From Pseudomonadota bacterium (lineage in GTDB: Bacteria; Pseudomonadota; Gammaproteobacteria; Xanthomonadales; Rhodanobacteraceae): a stretch of 7,902 nt of DNA. The notes beneath the pieces were generated by a model, which saw only the letters and a program-made list of their open reading frames with translations, searched no databases and was not told the DNA's origin. Location: the NCBI GenBank assembly GCA_021777635.1, contig JAJYDI010000093.1, positions 1 to 7,902 on the forward strand, read 5' to 3'. Below, piece by piece: positions 6,018 to 7,902 of the stretch. Made by a program: the position numbers and the translations under genes. Each line of letters starts with the position of its first letter. Within the stretch, counting starts at the first letter, position 1.

Positions 6018-6030
6018 CCGCACGGTGCGG
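6018..6030. repeat. 13-bp perfect dyad upstream of the cold-shock gene
   Basis: CCGCAC-G-GTGCGG is perfectly symmetric and starts 79 bases upstream of the cold-shock ATG, inside the 188-base gap after the phosphorylase gene. It may be an operator or part of a structured leader. As an RNA hairpin the one-base centre would have to open, giving a shorter stem. Alternative pairing of GCACC (6013-6017) with GGTGC (6024-6028) is also possible. Confidence 0.4.
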
Positions 6031-6127
6031 AGTTGTCTCACGAGAGCGATTCACGCGCAAGTCACATTGCGGTGTCTGCCGCGGCGACCGGGCGCGCCGG
6101 CGCATCCGCAGGCACGCGGTTACGGGC

Positions 6128-6910
6128 TCAGGGCACGTCCTCGAGCAGCGCCCGCAGCAGCGGCGCGATGCCCGCGCTGGCGTTGCGGACGTGCATGCGC
6201 ACTTCCTCGATCGTGATCGGATGCGGGTGCGGATCGGGGTCGCGGCCGGCGGCCCAGTTGGCCACCACCGCGAGGCAGGCGTAGTCCATCTCCAGCTCGC
6301 GCGCCAGCGCCGCCTCGGGCATGCCGGTCATGCCGACCAGCGCGCAGCCGTCGCGCTGCAGGCGGGCGATTTCGGCGGCCGTCTCCAGCCGCGGCCCCTG
6401 GGTGCAGGCGTAGCAGCCGCCCTCGCGCAGCGTGACGTCGGCGCGACGCGCCGCGTCGACCAGGCGCTGCCGCAACGGCTCGCTGTAGGGCCGCGCGAAG
6501 TCGATGTGCGCCACCGGCCGGCCCTGCTCGCCGCCGTAGCTGCCGGCGCGGCCCCAGGTGTAGTCGACCAGCTGGTGCGGCAGGGCGAGCGTGCCGGGCG
6601 GCAGCTCCGGATCCATGCCACCCACGGAATTGATCCCCAGCACCGTGCGCGCGCCGAGCTGGTGCAGCCACCACAGGTTGGCACGGTAGTTGACCTGGTG
6701 CGGCGCCAGGTGGTGGTGCTCGCCATGGCGGGCCAGGAACAGTACGCCGCGGCCCGCGTAGGAGCCAAAGGTAACCGGCCCGCTCGGCTCGCCCCAGGGG
6801 GTGGCTGGCGGAGGAACCTGGCGATCGACCTCGATGCCCTCCAGCGCGTACAGCCCCGTGCCGCCGATCACCGCCAGTGCGATGCCCTGGGTCTGGATGT
6901 CCTCGTTCAT
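6128..6910 (-). CDS. 5'-Methylthioinosine phosphorylase (MTAP/PNP family)
   Basis: A 260-residue cytosolic phosphorylase of the trimeric PNP/MTAP type. Visible motifs are the phosphate-binding IGGTGLY (15-21), RHG (61-63), NSVGGMDPEL (94-103), GPRLETAAEI (172-181) and GMTGMPEA (193-200). In MTAP an Asp in a TDYD motif binds the 6-amino group of adenine; here the matching segment reads VANWAAG with Asn218. Asn at this place is typical of enzymes for 6-oxopurines, so methylthioinosine (giving hypoxanthine plus methylthioribose-1-phosphate) is a better call than methylthioadenosine, as in the Pseudomonas aeruginosa enzyme. The neighbour hpt, which would use the hypoxanthine, supports this. The ATG overlaps the hpt stop as ATGA. 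Inosine or guanosine phosphorylase activity remains possible. Confidence 0.9.
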   Translation of the reverse strand: MNEDIQTQGIALAVIGGTGLYALEGIEVDRQVPPPATPWGEPSGPVTFGSYAGRGVLFLARHGEHHHLAPHQVNYRANLWWLHQLGARTVLGINSVGGMDPELPPGTLALPHQLVDYTWGRAGSYGGEQGRPVAHIDFARPYSEPLRQRLVDAARRADVTLREGGCYACTQGPRLETAAEIARLQRDGCALVGMTGMPEAALARELEMDYACLAVVANWAAGRDPDPHPHPITIEEVRMHVRNASAGIAPLLRALLEDVP

Positions 6911-7461
6911 GACGCTCTCAATGCGTAGATGGCGGGCAGGTTCCGGCCCTGTTCCCGGTAGTCCATGCCGTACCCGTAGACGTACCGGTCGGGGACATGC
7001 AGGCCGTTGACGTCGCTGGCGAGGCCCGGCACGCAGCGACCGTGGTCCTTGGTGCACAGCGTGGCGATCAGCACCTCGCGCGCACCCTCGGTCCGGCACC
7101 AGTCGCTCAGCGCCGCCAGCGTATGGCCCTCGTCGAGGATGTCATCGACCAGCAGCACGCGCCGGCCGGCGACCGGCGTCGCCGGCCGCTGCTTCCAGAC
7201 GAGCTCCCCTCCGCGCGTGGCGCCGCGATAGCGTGTTGCGTGGACGGTATCGAAGCGCAGCGGGCTGCGCATGCCGAGGGCGAGTTCGCCCGCGAAGAGC
7301 ATCGCCCCGTGCAGGACGGTGAGAAACAGCGCCTCCTCGCCCTCCAGCCGCTCGTCGATCGTCTGCGCCATGCGCGCGATCGCCGCGCCGATGGCGGCGC
7401 GGTCGTGGATCAATTCACTGCAGGCCAGCGCCTCGGCCAGCGTGGCGGGCAACGCGCTCAT
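6907..7461 (-). CDS. hpt: Hypoxanthine(-guanine) phosphoribosyltransferase
   Basis: A 184-residue type I phosphoribosyltransferase, normal length. The PRPP-binding motif VLLVDDILDEGHTL lies at 102-115, the flexible-loop region with HATRYRG at 74-80, the base-contacting lysine in CTKDHGR (136-142), and the C-terminal YVYGYGMDYREQGRNLPAIYAL (160-181), which matches the HPRT 'GYGLDY-E-YRNLP' signature. It converts hypoxanthine (and possibly guanine) plus PRPP to the nucleotide in the cytosol. ATG 7461 was preferred because the sequence upstream (to 7539) is the end of nagZ in another frame, and the ATG overlaps the nagZ stop as ATGA. It is the middle gene of a three-gene operon and feeds on hypoxanthine that the downstream phosphorylase should release. 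Confidence 0.95.
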   Translation of the reverse strand: MSALPATLAEALACSELIHDRAAIGAAIARMAQTIDERLEGEEALFLTVLHGAMLFAGELALGMRSPLRFDTVHATRYRGATRGGELVWKQRPATPVAGRRVLLVDDILDEGHTLAALSDWCRTEGAREVLIATLCTKDHGRCVPGLASDVNGLHVPDRYVYGYGMDYREQGRNLPAIYALRAS

Positions 7462-7902
7462 GCCGATTCCAGCGACGGAAGGGCGGCGAGGTCCGCCCGG
7501 TAGCGATCGCGCTGCGGATTGTCGACCAGGGCATCCCACCCGGCGGCCACCTGCCCCTGCAGTCGCCGCAGGTCGCAGGCCCGGTCCGCCGCGCCGGCGA
7601 CGCGCGCCGCGGCCAGCGATTCGGGCACCAGCGCCGGCGTGCAGGCCAGCACCACGTCGCAGCCAGCCGCGTAGTGCGCGGCCACGCGCGCGGCCACGCC
7701 GCCGGCACTGGCTGCCGCCGCCATGCCGACGTCGTCGCTGATGATGATCCCCGGGAAGCGCATCTGCTGGCGCAGGATCGTGCCGATCCAGTGCGGCGAG
7801 TAGCCCGCGGGATGGGCATCGACCGCCGGATAGGCGACGTGGGCCATCATCACCGCCTCGGCGCCGGCGGCGAAGCCGGCGGCGAACGGGACCAGGTCCT
7901 GC
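7458..7902 (-). CDS. nagZ: Beta-N-acetylhexosaminidase NagZ, C-terminal part (5' end outside window)
   Basis: The frame runs off the right edge; 147 residues before the TGA are visible. They begin QDLVPFAAG and continue with AEAVMMAHVAYPAVD, SPHWIGTILRQQMRF and PGIIISDDVGM, which match the second half of the family 3 glycosidase domain of NagZ. The SDD-x-x-M motif carries the catalytic aspartate nucleophile; the mobile His/Asp loop is upstream of the window. NagZ is cytosolic and removes N-acetylglucosamine from anhydro-muropeptides during cell-wall recycling, with effects on AmpR-type beta-lactamase induction where present. Short length and the lack of a second domain after the motif fit NagZ rather than larger secreted family 3 enzymes. 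The stop overlaps the hpt start by ATGA. Confidence 0.93.
   Translation of the reverse strand, partial: QDLVPFAAGFAAGAEAVMMAHVAYPAVDAHPAGYSPHWIGTILRQQMRFPGIIISDDVGMAAAASAGGVAARVAAHYAAGCDVVLACTPALVPESLAAARVAGAADRACDLRRLQGQVAAGWDALVDNPQRDRYRADLAALPSLESA

Overview
High-GC chromosomal DNA, most likely from a gammaproteobacterium of the Xanthomonadales (Lysobacterales) type. This placement is inferred from the tight nagZ-hpt-methylthioinosine phosphorylase operon, a ChpS/ChpB-type toxin-antitoxin pair close to the E. coli one, and the strong GC bias (the 60 bases at 6421-6480 hold 47 G/C). Genus is not claimed.

Layout. (1) 1-2729, plus strand: the 3' end of an aldehyde dehydrogenase gene, a yigZ/IMPACT-family gene starting inside its stop codon (GTGA overlap), then a complete MsbA-like ABC exporter half-transporter. 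(2) 2766-4529, minus strand, convergent with the exporter: a large integral membrane protein with a PDZ-like periplasmic loop, about ten membrane segments and a C-terminal GAF-like domain. It looks like the sensory half of a ComP-type sensor with no kinase or other output domain. (3) 4530-5732: a less GC-rich, probably acquired insert. It holds a well-formed sigma70-type promoter, the antitoxin and toxin genes chpS-chpB, a long imperfect palindrome directly after chpB, and a truncated IS3-family transposase remnant ending at the terminator of the next gene. (4) 5733-5939, minus strand: a cold-shock-domain protein with a clear intrinsic terminator. (5) 6128-7902, minus strand: nagZ (partial), hpt and a 5'-methylthioinosine phosphorylase gene, joined by ATGA stop/start overlaps.

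How the genes fit together. The last operon combines salvage steps. The phosphorylase would release hypoxanthine from methylthioinosine (deaminated methylthioadenosine), Hpt would convert hypoxanthine to IMP, and NagZ trims N-acetylglucosamine from recycled muropeptides. The TA pair is self-contained, and the IS3 scrap beside it suggests how the block may have arrived. The exporter and the GAF membrane protein are convergent and may be unrelated in function.

I saw no tRNA, rRNA, CRISPR array or complete mobile element. The strongest candidates for something undescribed are the output-less PDZ/membrane/GAF protein and the palindrome behind chpB. No clear novel multi-gene system is visible.
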